Assembly (NCBI GenBank): GCA_024195265.1
Contig: JAJLRJ010000004.1
Location: 39,439,030 to 39,503,029, forward strand
Origin: Dendrophyllia cribrosa
Lineage: Eukaryota > Cnidaria > Anthozoa > Scleractinia > Dendrophylliidae
Reading direction: 5' to 3'
Length of the DNA: 64,000 bases
Shown piece by piece: positions 34,831 to 48,773 of this stretch (its first letter is position 1; every line of letters begins with the position of its first letter). The position numbers were made by a program, and so were the translations under genes. The notes under the pieces are model-generated. The model was not told where the DNA came from. It saw only the letters and a program-made list of their open reading frames with translations, and did not search any database.

Positions 34831-34955
34831 GGAGCCCCGCCGAAAGGCAGGGCGACGAAAAATTAGTCTATAGACTCATTCTGTTGTTCTCCTCCACGGA
34901 AATCTTTAGTAAAAGGCGAAAGATTTGTTCGTGTTGAAGGAAAACCAGAGCTAAT
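34831..34955 (-). ncRNA. RNU5: U5 snRNA, array copy 15
   Basis: Same sequence as copy 1. Confidence 0.94.
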
Positions 34956-35893
34956 GTCTTTTGCGCGGATCGGGACTATGTTGAGCGCGACGCAGAGAGC
35001 CATGTGGGACAAACAAAACTGATTTTTGTACCATAGAACGCATGTTCCTCGAATACACTTAAAGAATTGGAGATAAAATTGTCAGGTTAGTTCTAATTTG
35101 TTTTACTTTCATTTTTTTTTTATTGAATTTTGAATTTCCTAAAGGTCTTCTAGTGATCATGCGCATTAGATGCACGCAATTTCAATATCTTTCTTTACGT
35201 AGTGTATAATTCTGTATATATTTTGGTAACATACTCAGTTGCGTTTTAAATGAAAGCCACAATAACATCAGCAGTTATGGGCTCCTGCTTGGACATAGTA
35301 TCTAAGTTTCAGCCGGGGCAAATCCGTACGAGATAAAAAAATATGTGAAATTGCAACCGGGGGAGTTCTACGCGGCCGGTATGGATGAATTACCCAGAAT
35401 ACCTTTCGGTCGTGAATCGGTCGCGAACAAGGGTTTACAGATTTGGCTAATCGAATGGCTGTTGCGTAGCACGCTGATGGATTCAGAAGGAAATGTTCAC
35501 GAAAATACCAAGGAAAGAGATTGATTTTTTTCTGTGAATGTAGACTTTTGATCTTGAAACTAATTTTTATGCAAACAATTTGAAGAGAAAGGTGCGTGTT
35601 TTTTATTGTTGTTCTGGGACGTGGAAATAGGCATTGTTGTATTTGCTACAGAACAAACGGTCACATGCAGCCGAAGTTGGGTATTGCATTCAGCTTATCG
35701 GCTGCCAAAGTTTGAAAAAATAACCGGTTGGCACTATCAATGAGTCATTCTGATCGTGTGTTTGGATTTGACACAGCTACGTCTTTTTAAAGCAGCAACG
35801 GTATTTTCTAGGCCTATATGGCTAGTTGGGCTCACCGCAATATTGCGTAACGCGTTAGCATTTCTTATTCACGGGTGCCTTTGATTTAGTTTA

Positions 35894-36018
35894 GGAGCCC
35901 CGCCGAAAGGCAGGGCGACGAAAAATTAGTCTATAGACTCATTCTGTTGTTCTCCTCCACGGAAATCTTTAGTAAAAGGCGAAAGATTTGTTCGTGTTGA
36001 AGGAAAACCAGAGCTAAT
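35894..36018 (-). ncRNA. RNU5: U5 snRNA, array copy 16
   Basis: RNA as in copy 1. The far-upstream poly-T run of this monomer (about 36175-36183) is one base shorter, so all later copies are shifted by one. Confidence 0.94.
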
Positions 36019-36955
36019 GTCTTTTGCGCGGATCGGGACTATGTTGAGCGCGACGCAGAGAGCCATGTGGGACAAACAAAACTGATTTTTGTACCATAGA
36101 ACGCATGTTCCTCGAATACACTTAAAGAATTGGAGATAAAATTGTCAGGTTAGTTCTAATTTGTTTTACTTTCATTTTTTTTTATTGAATTTTGAATTTC
36201 CTAAAGGTCTTCTAGTGATCATGCGCATTAGATGCACGCAATTTCAATATCTTTCTTTACGTAGTGTATAATTCTGTATATATTTTGGTAACATACTCAG
36301 TTGCGTTTTAAATGAAAGCCACAATAACATCAGCAGTTATGGGCTCCTGCTTGGACATAGTATCTAAGTTTCAGCCGGGGCAAATCCGTACGAGATAAAA
36401 AAATATGTGAAATTGCAACCGGGGGAGTTCTACGCGGCCGGTATGGATGAATTACCCAGAATACCTTTCGGTCGTGAATCGGTCGCGAACAAGGGTTTAC
36501 AGATTTGGCTAATCGAATGGCTGTTGCGTAGCACGCTGATGGATTCAGAAGGAAATGTTCACGAAAATACCAAGGAAAGAGATTGATTTTTTTCTGTGAA
36601 TGTAGACTTTTGATCTTGAAACTAATTTTTATGCAAACAATTTGAAGAGAAAGGTGCGTGTTTTTTATTGTTGTTCTGGGACGTGGAAATAGGCATTGTT
36701 GTATTTGCTACAGAACAAACGGTCACATGCAGCCGAAGTTGGGTATTGCATTCAGCTTATCGGCTGCCAAAGTTTGAAAAAATAACCGGTTGGCACTATC
36801 AATGAGTCATTCTGATCGTGTGTTTGGATTTGACACAGCTACGTCTTTTTAAAGCAGCAACGGTATTTTCTAGGCCTATATGGCTAGTTGGGCTCACCGC
36901 AATATTGCGTAACGCGTTAGCATTTCTTATTCACGGGTGCCTTTGATTTAGTTTA

Positions 36956-37080
36956 GGAGCCCCGCCGAAAGGCAGGGCGACGAAAAATTAGTCTATAGAC
37001 TCATTCTGTTGTTCTCCTCCACGGAAATCTTTAGTAAAAGGCGAAAGATTTGTTCGTGTTGAAGGAAAACCAGAGCTAAT
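36956..37080 (-). ncRNA. RNU5: U5 snRNA, array copy 17
   Basis: Same sequence as copy 1. Confidence 0.94.
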
Positions 37081-38018
37081 GTCTTTTGCGCGGATCGGGA
37101 CTATGTTGAGCGCGACGCAGAGAGCCATGTGGGACAAACAAAACTGATTTTTGTACCATAGAACGCATGTTCCTCGAATACACTTAAAGAATTGGAGATA
37201 AAATTGTCAGGTTAGTTCTAATTTGTTTTACTTTCATTTTTTTTTTATTGAATTTTGAATTTCCTAAAGGTCTTCTAGTGATCATGCGCATTAGATGCAC
37301 GCAATTTCAATATCTTTCTTTACGTAGTGTATAATTCTGTATATATTTTGGTAACATACTCAGTTGCGTTTTAAATGAAAGCCACAATAACATCAGCAGT
37401 TATGGGCTCCTGCTTGGACATAGTATCTAAGTTTCAGCCGGGGCAAATCCGTACGAGATAAAAAAATATGTGAAATTGCAACCGGGGGAGTTCTACGCGG
37501 CCGGTATGGATGAATTACCCAGAATACCTTTCGGTCGTGAATCGGTCGCGAACAAGGGTTTACAGATTTGGCTAATCGAATGGCTGTTGCGTAGCACGCT
37601 GATGGATTCAGAAGGAAATGTTCACGAAAATACCAAGGAAAGAGATTGATTTTTTTCTGTGAATGTAGACTTTTGATCTTGAAACTAATTTTTATGCAAA
37701 CAATTTGAAGAGAAAGGTGCGTGTTTTTTATTGTTGTTCTGGGACGTGGAAATAGGCATTGTTGTATTTGCTACAGAACAAACGGTCACATGCAGCCGAA
37801 GTTGGGTATTGCATTCAGCTTATCGGCTGCCAAAGTTTGAAAAAATAACCGGTTGGCACTATCAATGAGTCATTCTGATCGTGTGTTTGGATTTGACACA
37901 GCTACGTCTTTTTAAAGCAGCAACGGTATTTTCTAGGCCTATATGGCTAGTTGGGCTCACCGCAATATTGCGTAACGCGTTAGCATTTCTTATTCACGGG
38001 TGCCTTTGATTTAGTTTA

Positions 38019-38143
38019 GGAGCCCCGCCGAAAGGCAGGGCGACGAAAAATTAGTCTATAGACTCATTCTGTTGTTCTCCTCCACGGAAATCTTTAGTAA
38101 AAGGCGAAAGATTTGTTCGTGTTGAAGGAAAACCAGAGCTAAT
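38019..38143 (-). ncRNA. RNU5: U5 snRNA, array copy 18
   Basis: Same sequence as copy 1. Confidence 0.94.
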
Positions 38144-39081
38144 GTCTTTTGCGCGGATCGGGACTATGTTGAGCGCGACGCAGAGAGCCATGTGGGACAA
38201 ACAAAACTGATTTTTGTACCATAGAACGCATGTTCCTCGAATACACTTAAAGAATTGGAGATAAAATTGTCAGGTTAGTTCTAATTTGTTTTACTTTCAT
38301 TTTTTTTTTATTGAATTTTGAATTTCCTAAAGGTCTTCTAGTGATCATGCGCATTAGATGCACGCAATTTCAATATCTTTCTTTACGTAGTGTATAATTC
38401 TGTATATATTTTGGTAACATACTCAGTTGCGTTTTAAATGAAAGCCACAATAACATCAGCAGTTATGGGCTCCTGCTTGGACATAGTATCTAAGTTTCAG
38501 CCGGGGCAAATCCGTACGAGATAAAAAAATATGTGAAATTGCAACCGGGGGAGTTCTACGCGGCCGGTATGGATGAATTACCCAGAATACCTTTCGGTCG
38601 TGAATCGGTCGCGAACAAGGGTTTACAGATTTGGCTAATCGAATGGCTGTTGCGTAGCACGCTGATGGATTCAGAAGGAAATGTTCACGAAAATACCAAG
38701 GAAAGAGATTGATTTTTTTCTGTGAATGTAGACTTTTGATCTTGAAACTAATTTTTATGCAAACAATTTGAAGAGAAAGGTGCGTGTTTTTTATTGTTGT
38801 TCTGGGACGTGGAAATAGGCATTGTTGTATTTGCTACAGAACAAACGGTCACATGCAGCCGAAGTTGGGTATTGCATTCAGCTTATCGGCTGCCAAAGTT
38901 TGAAAAAATAACCGGTTGGCACTATCAATGAGTCATTCTGATCGTGTGTTTGGATTTGACACAGCTACGTCTTTTTAAAGCAGCAACGGTATTTTCTAGG
39001 CCTATATGGCTAGTTGGGCTCACCGCAATATTGCGTAACGCGTTAGCATTTCTTATTCACGGGTGCCTTTGATTTAGTTTA

Positions 39082-39206
39082 GGAGCCCCGCCGAAAGGCA
39101 GGGCGACGAAAAATTAGTCTATAGACTCATTCTGTTGTTCTCCTCCACGGAAATCTTTAGTAAAAGGCGAAAGATTTGTTCGTGTTGAAGGAAAACCAGA
39201 GCTAAT
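39082..39206 (-). ncRNA. RNU5: U5 snRNA, array copy 19
   Basis: Same sequence as copy 1. Confidence 0.94.
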
Positions 39207-40144
39207 GTCTTTTGCGCGGATCGGGACTATGTTGAGCGCGACGCAGAGAGCCATGTGGGACAAACAAAACTGATTTTTGTACCATAGAACGCATGTTCCT
39301 CGAATACACTTAAAGAATTGGAGATAAAATTGTCAGGTTAGTTCTAATTTGTTTTACTTTCATTTTTTTTTTATTGAATTTTGAATTTCCTAAAGGTCTT
39401 CTAGTGATCATGCGCATTAGATGCACGCAATTTCAATATCTTTCTTTACGTAGTGTATAATTCTGTATATATTTTGGTAACATACTCAGTTGCGTTTTAA
39501 ATGAAAGCCACAATAACATCAGCAGTTATGGGCTCCTGCTTGGACATAGTATCTAAGTTTCAGCCGGGGCAAATCCGTACGAGATAAAAAAATATGTGAA
39601 ATTGCAACCGGGGGAGTTCTACGCGGCCGGTATGGATGAATTACCCAGAATACCTTTCGGTCGTGAATCGGTCGCGAACAAGGGTTTACAGATTTGGCTA
39701 ATCGAATGGCTGTTGCGTAGCACGCTGATGGATTCAGAAGGAAATGTTCACGAAAATACCAAGGAAAGAGATTGATTTTTTTCTGTGAATGTAGACTTTT
39801 GATCTTGAAACTAATTTTTATGCAAACAATTTGAAGAGAAAGGTGCGTGTTTTTTATTGTTGTTCTGGGACGTGGAAATAGGCATTGTTGTATTTGCTAC
39901 AGAACAAACGGTCACATGCAGCCGAAGTTGGGTATTGCATTCAGCTTATCGGCTGCCAAAGTTTGAAAAAATAACCGGTTGGCACTATCAATGAGTCATT
40001 CTGATCGTGTGTTTGGATTTGACACAGCTACGTCTTTTTAAAGCAGCAACGGTATTTTCTAGGCCTATATGGCTAGTTGGGCTCACCGCAATATTGCGTA
40101 ACGCGTTAGCATTTCTTATTCACGGGTGCCTTTGATTTAGTTTA

Positions 40145-40269
40145 GGAGCCCCGCCGAAAGGCAGGGCGACGAAAAATTAGTCTATAGACTCATTCTGTTG
40201 TTCTCCTCCACGGAAATCTTTAGTAAAAGGCGAAAGATTTGTTCGTGTTGAAGGAAAACCAGAGCTAAT
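40145..40269 (-). ncRNA. RNU5: U5 snRNA, array copy 20
   Basis: Same sequence as copy 1. Confidence 0.94.
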
Positions 40270-41207
40270 GTCTTTTGCGCGGATCGGGACTATGTTGAGC
40301 GCGACGCAGAGAGCCATGTGGGACAAACAAAACTGATTTTTGTACCATAGAACGCATGTTCCTCGAATACACTTAAAGAATTGGAGATAAAATTGTCAGG
40401 TTAGTTCTAATTTGTTTTACTTTCATTTTTTTTTTATTGAATTTTGAATTTCCTAAAGGTCTTCTAGTGATCATGCGCATTAGATGCACGCAATTTCAAT
40501 ATCTTTCTTTACGTAGTGTATAATTCTGTATATATTTTGGTAACATACTCAGTTGCGTTTTAAATGAAAGCCACAATAACATCAGCAGTTATGGGCTCCT
40601 GCTTGGACATAGTATCTAAGTTTCAGCCGGGGCAAATCCGTACGAGATAAAAAAATATGTGAAATTGCAACCGGGGGAGTTCTACGCGGCCGGTATGGAT
40701 GAATTACCCAGAATACCTTTCGGTCGTGAATCGGTCGCGAACAAGGGTTTACAGATTTGGCTAATCGAATGGCTGTTGCGTAGCACGCTGATGGATTCAG
40801 AAGGAAATGTTCACGAAAATACCAAGGAAAGAGATTGATTTTTTTCTGTGAATGTAGACTTTTGATCTTGAAACTAATTTTTATGCAAACAATTTGAAGA
40901 GAAAGGTGCGTGTTTTTTATTGTTGTTCTGGGACGTGGAAATAGGCATTGTTGTATTTGCTACAGAACAAACGGTCACATGCAGCCGAAGTTGGGTATTG
41001 CATTCAGCTTATCGGCTGCCAAAGTTTGAAAAAATAACCGGTTGGCACTATCAATGAGTCATTCTGATCGTGTGTTTGGATTTGACACAGCTACGTCTTT
41101 TTAAAGCAGCAACGGTATTTTCTAGGCCTATATGGCTAGTTGGGCTCACCGCAATATTGCGTAACGCGTTAGCATTTCTTATTCACGGGTGCCTTTGATT
41201 TAGTTTA

Positions 41208-41332
41208 GGAGCCCCGCCGAAAGGCAGGGCGACGAAAAATTAGTCTATAGACTCATTCTGTTGTTCTCCTCCACGGAAATCTTTAGTAAAAGGCGAAAGA
41301 TTTGTTCGTGTTGAAGGAAAACCAGAGCTAAT
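41208..41332 (-). ncRNA. RNU5: U5 snRNA, array copy 21
   Basis: Same sequence as copy 1. Confidence 0.94.
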
Positions 41333-42270
41333 GTCTTTTGCGCGGATCGGGACTATGTTGAGCGCGACGCAGAGAGCCATGTGGGACAAACAAAACTGAT
41401 TTTTGTACCATAGAACGCATGTTCCTCGAATACACTTAAAGAATTGGAGATAAAATTGTCAGGTTAGTTCTAATTTGTTTTACTTTCATTTTTTTTTTAT
41501 TGAATTTTGAATTTCCTAAAGGTCTTCTAGTGATCATGCGCATTAGATGCACGCAATTTCAATATCTTTCTTTACGTAGTGTATAATTCTGTATATATTT
41601 TGGTAACATACTCAGTTGCGTTTTAAATGAAAGCCACAATAACATCAGCAGTTATGGGCTCCTGCTTGGACATAGTATCTAAGTTTCAGCCGGGGCAAAT
41701 CCGTACGAGATAAAAAAATATGTGAAATTGCAACCGGGGGAGTTCTACGCGGCCGGTATGGATGAATTACCCAGAATACCTTTCGGTCGTGAATCGGTCG
41801 CGAACAAGGGTTTACAGATTTGGCTAATCGAATGGCTGTTGCGTAGCACGCTGATGGATTCAGAAGGAAATGTTCACGAAAATACCAAGGAAAGAGATTG
41901 ATTTTTTTCTGTGAATGTAGACTTTTGATCTTGAAACTAATTTTTATGCAAACAATTTGAAGAGAAAGGTGCGTGTTTTTTATTGTTGTTCTGGGACGTG
42001 GAAATAGGCATTGTTGTATTTGCTACAGAACAAACGGTCACATGCAGCCGAAGTTGGGTATTGCATTCAGCTTATCGGCTGCCAAAGTTTGAAAAAATAA
42101 CCGGTTGGCACTATCAATGAGTCATTCTGATCGTGTGTTTGGATTTGACACAGCTACGTCTTTTTAAAGCAGCAACGGTATTTTCTAGGCCTATATGGCT
42201 AGTTGGGCTCACCGCAATATTGCGTAACGCGTTAGCATTTCTTATTCACGGGTGCCTTTGATTTAGTTTA

Positions 42271-42395
42271 GGAGCCCCGCCGAAAGGCAGGGCGACGAAA
42301 AATTAGTCTATAGACTCATTCTGTTGTTCTCCTCCACGGAAATCTTTAGTAAAAGGCGAAAGATTTGTTCGTGTTGAAGGAAAACCAGAGCTAAT
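42271..42395 (-). ncRNA. RNU5: U5 snRNA, array copy 22
   Basis: Same sequence as copy 1. Confidence 0.94.
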
Positions 42396-43333
42396 GTCTT
42401 TTGCGCGGATCGGGACTATGTTGAGCGCGACGCAGAGAGCCATGTGGGACAAACAAAACTGATTTTTGTACCATAGAACGCATGTTCCTCGAATACACTT
42501 AAAGAATTGGAGATAAAATTGTCAGGTTAGTTCTAATTTGTTTTACTTTCATTTTTTTTTTATTGAATTTTGAATTTCCTAAAGGTCTTCTAGTGATCAT
42601 GCGCATTAGATGCACGCAATTTCAATATCTTTCTTTACGTAGTGTATAATTCTGTATATATTTTGGTAACATACTCAGTTGCGTTTTAAATGAAAGCCAC
42701 AATAACATCAGCAGTTATGGGCTCCTGCTTGGACATAGTATCTAAGTTTCAGCCGGGGCAAATCCGTACGAGATAAAAAAATATGTGAAATTGCAACCGG
42801 GGGAGTTCTACGCGGCCGGTATGGATGAATTACCCAGAATACCTTTCGGTCGTGAATCGGTCGCGAACAAGGGTTTACAGATTTGGCTAATCGAATGGCT
42901 GTTGCGTAGCACGCTGATGGATTCAGAAGGAAATGTTCACGAAAATACCAAGGAAAGAGATTGATTTTTTTCTGTGAATGTAGACTTTTGATCTTGAAAC
43001 TAATTTTTATGCAAACAATTTGAAGAGAAAGGTGCGTGTTTTTTATTGTTGTTCTGGGACGTGGAAATAGGCATTGTTGTATTTGCTACAGAACAAACGG
43101 TCACATGCAGCCGAAGTTGGGTATTGCATTCAGCTTATCGGCTGCCAAAGTTTGAAAAAATAACCGGTTGGCACTATCAATGAGTCATTCTGATCGTGTG
43201 TTTGGATTTGACACAGCTACGTCTTTTTAAAGCAGCAACGGTATTTTCTAGGCCTATATGGCTAGTTGGGCTCACCGCAATATTGCGTAACGCGTTAGCA
43301 TTTCTTATTCACGGGTGCCTTTGATTTAGTTTA

Positions 43334-43458
43334 GGAGCCCCGCCGAAAGGCAGGGCGACGAAAAATTAGTCTATAGACTCATTCTGTTGTTCTCCTCCAC
43401 GGAAATCTTTAGTAAAAGGCGAAAGATTTGTTCGTGTTGAAGGAAAACCAGAGCTAAT
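43334..43458 (-). ncRNA. RNU5: U5 snRNA, array copy 23
   Basis: Same sequence as copy 1. Confidence 0.94.
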
Positions 43459-44396
43459 GTCTTTTGCGCGGATCGGGACTATGTTGAGCGCGACGCAGAG
43501 AGCCATGTGGGACAAACAAAACTGATTTTTGTACCATAGAACGCATGTTCCTCGAATACACTTAAAGAATTGGAGATAAAATTGTCAGGTTAGTTCTAAT
43601 TTGTTTTACTTTCATTTTTTTTTTATTGAATTTTGAATTTCCTAAAGGTCTTCTAGTGATCATGCGCATTAGATGCACGCAATTTCAATATCTTTCTTTA
43701 CGTAGTGTATAATTCTGTATATATTTTGGTAACATACTCAGTTGCGTTTTAAATGAAAGCCACAATAACATCAGCAGTTATGGGCTCCTGCTTGGACATA
43801 GTATCTAAGTTTCAGCCGGGGCAAATCCGTACGAGATAAAAAAATATGTGAAATTGCAACCGGGGGAGTTCTACGCGGCCGGTATGGATGAATTACCCAG
43901 AATACCTTTCGGTCGTGAATCGGTCGCGAACAAGGGTTTACAGATTTGGCTAATCGAATGGCTGTTGCGTAGCACGCTGATGGATTCAGAAGGAAATGTT
44001 CACGAAAATACCAAGGAAAGAGATTGATTTTTTTCTGTGAATGTAGACTTTTGATCTTGAAACTAATTTTTATGCAAACAATTTGAAGAGAAAGGTGCGT
44101 GTTTTTTATTGTTGTTCTGGGACGTGGAAATAGGCATTGTTGTATTTGCTACAGAACAAACGGTCACATGCAGCCGAAGTTGGGTATTGCATTCAGCTTA
44201 TCGGCTGCCAAAGTTTGAAAAAATAACCGGTTGGCACTATCAATGAGTCATTCTGATCGTGTGTTTGGATTTGACACAGCTACGTCTTTTTAAAGCAGCA
44301 ACGGTATTTTCTAGGCCTATATGGCTAGTTGGGCTCACCGCAATATTGCGTAACGCGTTAGCATTTCTTATTCACGGGTGCCTTTGATTTAGTTTA

Positions 44397-44521
44397 GGAG
44401 CCCCGCCGAAAGGCAGGGCGACGAAAAATTAGTCTATAGACTCATTCTGTTGTTCTCCTCCACGGAAATCTTTAGTAAAAGGCGAAAGATTTGTTCGTGT
44501 TGAAGGAAAACCAGAGCTAAT
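44397..44521 (-). ncRNA. RNU5: U5 snRNA, array copy 24
   Basis: Same sequence as copy 1. Confidence 0.94.
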
Positions 44522-45459
44522 GTCTTTTGCGCGGATCGGGACTATGTTGAGCGCGACGCAGAGAGCCATGTGGGACAAACAAAACTGATTTTTGTACCAT
44601 AGAACGCATGTTCCTCGAATACACTTAAAGAATTGGAGATAAAATTGTCAGGTTAGTTCTAATTTGTTTTACTTTCATTTTTTTTTTATTGAATTTTGAA
44701 TTTCCTAAAGGTCTTCTAGTGATCATGCGCATTAGATGCACGCAATTTCAATATCTTTCTTTACGTAGTGTATAATTCTGTATATATTTTGGTAACATAC
44801 TCAGTTGCGTTTTAAATGAAAGCCACAATAACATCAGCAGTTATGGGCTCCTGCTTGGACATAGTATCTAAGTTTCAGCCGGGGCAAATCCGTACGAGAT
44901 AAAAAAATATGTGAAATTGCAACCGGGGGAGTTCTACGCGGCCGGTATGGATGAATTACCCAGAATACCTTTCGGTCGTGAATCGGTCGCGAACAAGGGT
45001 TTACAGATTTGGCTAATCGAATGGCTGTTGCGTAGCACGCTGATGGATTCAGAAGGAAATGTTCACGAAAATACCAAGGAAAGAGATTGATTTTTTTCTG
45101 TGAATGTAGACTTTTGATCTTGAAACTAATTTTTATGCAAACAATTTGAAGAGAAAGGTGCGTGTTTTTTATTGTTGTTCTGGGACGTGGAAATAGGCAT
45201 TGTTGTATTTGCTACAGAACAAACGGTCACATGCAGCCGAAGTTGTGTATTGCATTCAGCTTATCGGCTGCCAAAGTTTGAAAAAATAACCGGTTGGCAC
45301 TATCAATGAGTCATTCTGATCGTGTGTTTGGATTTGACACAGCTACGTCTTTTTAAAGCAGCAACGGTATTTTCTAGGCCTATATGGCTAGTTGGGCTCA
45401 CCGCAATATTGCGTAACGCGTTAGCATTTCTTATTCACGGGTGCCTTTGATTTAGTTTA

Positions 45460-45584
45460 GGAGCCCCGCCGAAAGGCAGGGCGACGAAAAATTAGTCTAT
45501 AGACTCATTCTGTTGTTCTCCTCCACGGAAATCTTTAGTAAAAGGCGAAAGATTTGTTCGTGTTGAAGGAAAACCAGAGCTAAT
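45460..45584 (-). ncRNA. RNU5: U5 snRNA, array copy 25
   Basis: RNA as in copy 1. This monomer carries the G-to-T change at 45246, about 215 bp downstream of the U5 3' end. Confidence 0.94.
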
Positions 45585-46522
45585 GTCTTTTGCGCGGATC
45601 GGGACTATGTTGAGCGCGACGCAGAGAGCCATGTGGGACAAACAAAACTGATTTTTGTACCATAGAACGCATGTTCCTCGAATACACTTAAAGAATTGGA
45701 GATAAAATTGTCAGGTTAGTTCTAATTTGTTTTACTTTCATTTTTTTTTTATTGAATTTTGAATTTCCTAAAGGTCTTCTAGTGATCATGCGCATTAGAT
45801 GCACGCAATTTCAATATCTTTCTTTACGTAGTGTATAATTCTGTATATATTTTGGTAACATACTCAGTTGCGTTTTAAATGAAAGCCACAATAACATCAG
45901 CAGTTATGGGCTCCTGCTTGGACATAGTATCTAAGTTTCAGCCGGGGCAAATCCGTACGAGATAAAAAAATATGTGAAATTGCAACCGGGGGAGTTCTAC
46001 GCGGCCGGTATGGATGAATTACCCAGAATACCTTTCGGTCGTGAATCGGTCGCGAACAAGGGTTTACAGATTTGGCTAATCGAATGGCTGTTGCGTAGCA
46101 CGCTGATGGATTCAGAAGGAAATGTTCACGAAAATACCAAGGAAAGAGATTGATTTTTTTCTGTGAATGTAGACTTTTGATCTTGAAACTAATTTTTATG
46201 CAAACAATTTGAAGAGAAAGGTGCGTGTTTTTTATTGTTGTTCTGGGACGTGGAAATAGGCATTGTTGTATTTGCTACAGAACAAACGGTCACATGCAGC
46301 CGAAGTTGGGTATTGCATTCAGCTTATCGGCTGCCAAAGTTTGAAAAAATAACCGGTTGGCACTATCAATGAGTCATTCTGATCGTGTGTTTGGATTTGA
46401 CACAGCTACGTCTTTTTAAAGCAGCAACGGTATTTTCTAGGCCTATATGGCTAGTTGGGCTCACCGCAATATTGCGTAACGCGTTAGCATTTCTTATTCA
46501 CGGGTGCCTTTGATTTAGTTTA

Positions 46523-46647
46523 GGAGCCCCGCCGAAAGGCAGGGCGACGAAAAATTAGTCTATAGACTCATTCTGTTGTTCTCCTCCACGGAAATCTTTA
46601 GTAAAAGGCGAAAGATTTGTTCGTGTTGAAGGAAAACCAGAGCTAAT
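46523..46647 (-). ncRNA. RNU5: U5 snRNA, array copy 26
   Basis: Same sequence as copy 1. Confidence 0.94.
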
Positions 46648-47585
46648 GTCTTTTGCGCGGATCGGGACTATGTTGAGCGCGACGCAGAGAGCCATGTGGG
46701 ACAAACAAAACTGATTTTTGTACCATAGAACGCATGTTCCTCGAATACACTTAAAGAATTGGAGATAAAATTGTCAGGTTAGTTCTAATTTGTTTTACTT
46801 TCATTTTTTTTTTATTGAATTTTGAATTTCCTAAAGGTCTTCTAGTGATCATGCGCATTAGATGCACGCAATTTCAATATCTTTCTTTACGTAGTGTATA
46901 ATTCTGTATATATTTTGGTAACATACTCAGTTGCGTTTTAAATGAAAGCCACAATAACATCAGCAGTTATGGGCTCCTGCTTGGACATAGTATCTAAGTT
47001 TCAGCCGGGGCAAATCCGTACGAGATAAAAAAATATGTGAAATTGCAACCGGGGGAGTTCTACGCGGCCGGTATGGATGAATTACCCAGAATACCTTTCG
47101 GTCGTGAATCGGTCGCGAACAAGGGTTTACAGATTTGGCTAATCGAATGGCTGTTGCGTAGCACGCTGATGGATTCAGAAGGAAATGTTCACGAAAATAC
47201 CAAGGAAAGAGATTGATTTTTTTCTGTGAATGTAGACTTTTGATCTTGAAACTAATTTTTATGCAAACAATTTGAAGAGAAAGGTGCGTGTTTTTTATTG
47301 TTGTTCTGGGACGTGGAAATAGGCATTGTTGTATTTGCTACAGAACAAACGGTCACATGCAGCCGAAGTTGGGTATTGCATTCAGCTTATCGGCTGCCAA
47401 AGTTTGAAAAAATAACCGGTTGGCACTATCAATGAGTCATTCTGATCGTGTGTTTGGATTTGACACAGCTACGTCTTTTTAAAGCAGCAACGGTATTTTC
47501 TAGGCCTATATGGCTAGTTGGGCTCACCGCAATATTGCGTAACGCGTTAGCATTTCTTATTCACGGGTGCCTTTGATTTAGTTTA

Positions 47586-47710
47586 GGAGCCCCGCCGAAA
47601 GGCAGGGCGACGAAAAATTAGTCTATAGACTCATTCTGTTGTTCTCCTCCACGGAAATCTTTAGTAAAAGGCGAAAGATTTGTTCGTGTTGAAGGAAAAC
47701 CAGAGCTAAT
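47586..47710 (-). ncRNA. RNU5: U5 snRNA, array copy 27
   Basis: Same sequence as copy 1. Last copy with an intact upstream region. Confidence 0.94.
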
Positions 47711-48648
47711 GTCTTTTGCGCGGATCGGGACTATGTTGAGCGCGACGCAGAGAGCCATGTGGGACAAACAAAACTGATTTTTGTACCATAGAACGCATGT
47801 TCCTCGAATACACTTAAAGAATTGGAGATAAAATTGTCAGGTTAGTTCTAATTTGTTTTACTTTCATTTTTTTTTTATTGAATTTTGAATTTCCTAAAGG
47901 TCTTCTAGTGATCATGCGCATTAGATGCACGCAATTTCAATATCTTTCTTTACGTAGTGTATAATTCTGTATATATTTTGGTAACATACTCAGTTGCGTT
48001 TTAAATGAAAGCCACAATAACATCAGCAGTTATGGGCTCCTGCTTGGACATAGTATCTAAGTTTCAGCCGGGGCAAATCCGTACGAGATAAAAAAATATG
48101 TGAAATTGCAACCGGGGGAGTTCTACGCGGCCGGTATGGATGAATTACCCAGAATACCTTTCGGTCGTGAATCGGTCGCGAACAAGGGTTTACAGATTTG
48201 GCTAATCGAATGGCTGTTGCGTAGCACGCTGATGGATTCAGAAGGAAATGTTCACGAAAATACCAAGGAAAGAGATTGATTTTTTTCTGTGAATGTAGAC
48301 TTTTGATCTTGAAACTAATTTTTATGCAAACAATTTGAAGAGAAAGGTGCGTGTTTTTTATTGTTGTTCTGGGACGTGGAAATAGGCATTGTTGTATTTG
48401 CTACAGAACAAACGGTCACATGCAGCCGAAGTTGGGTATTGCATTCAGCTTATCGGCTGCCAAAGTTTGAAAAAATAACCGGTTGGCACTATCAATGAGT
48501 CATTCTGATCGTGTGTTTGGATTTGACACAGCTACGTCTTTTTAAAGCAGCAACGGTATTTTCTAGGCCTATATGGCTAGTTGGGCTCACCGCAATATTG
48601 CGTAACGCGTTAGCATTTCTTATTCACGGGTGCCTTTGATTTAGTTTA

Positions 48649-48773
48649 GGAGCCCCGCCGAAAGGCAGGGCGACGAAAAATTAGTCTATAGACTCATTCT
48701 GTTGTTCTCCTCCACGGAAATCTTTAGTAAAAGGCGAAAGATTTGTTCGTGTTGAAGGAAAACCAGAGTTAAT
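48649..48773 (-). ncRNA. RNU5: U5 snRNA, edge copy 28, promoter lost
   Basis: The RNA body matches copy 1 except C to T on the plus strand at 48769, near the RNA 5' end. About 10 bp upstream of its start the sequence jumps (48783) to the end of the monomer (ATAGTATCTAAGCTTCAGCC), so the PSE-like block is missing. The 5' variant and the GCGGAGA that follows match the decayed relic, suggesting a hybrid at the array edge. Probably silent. Confidence 0.8.
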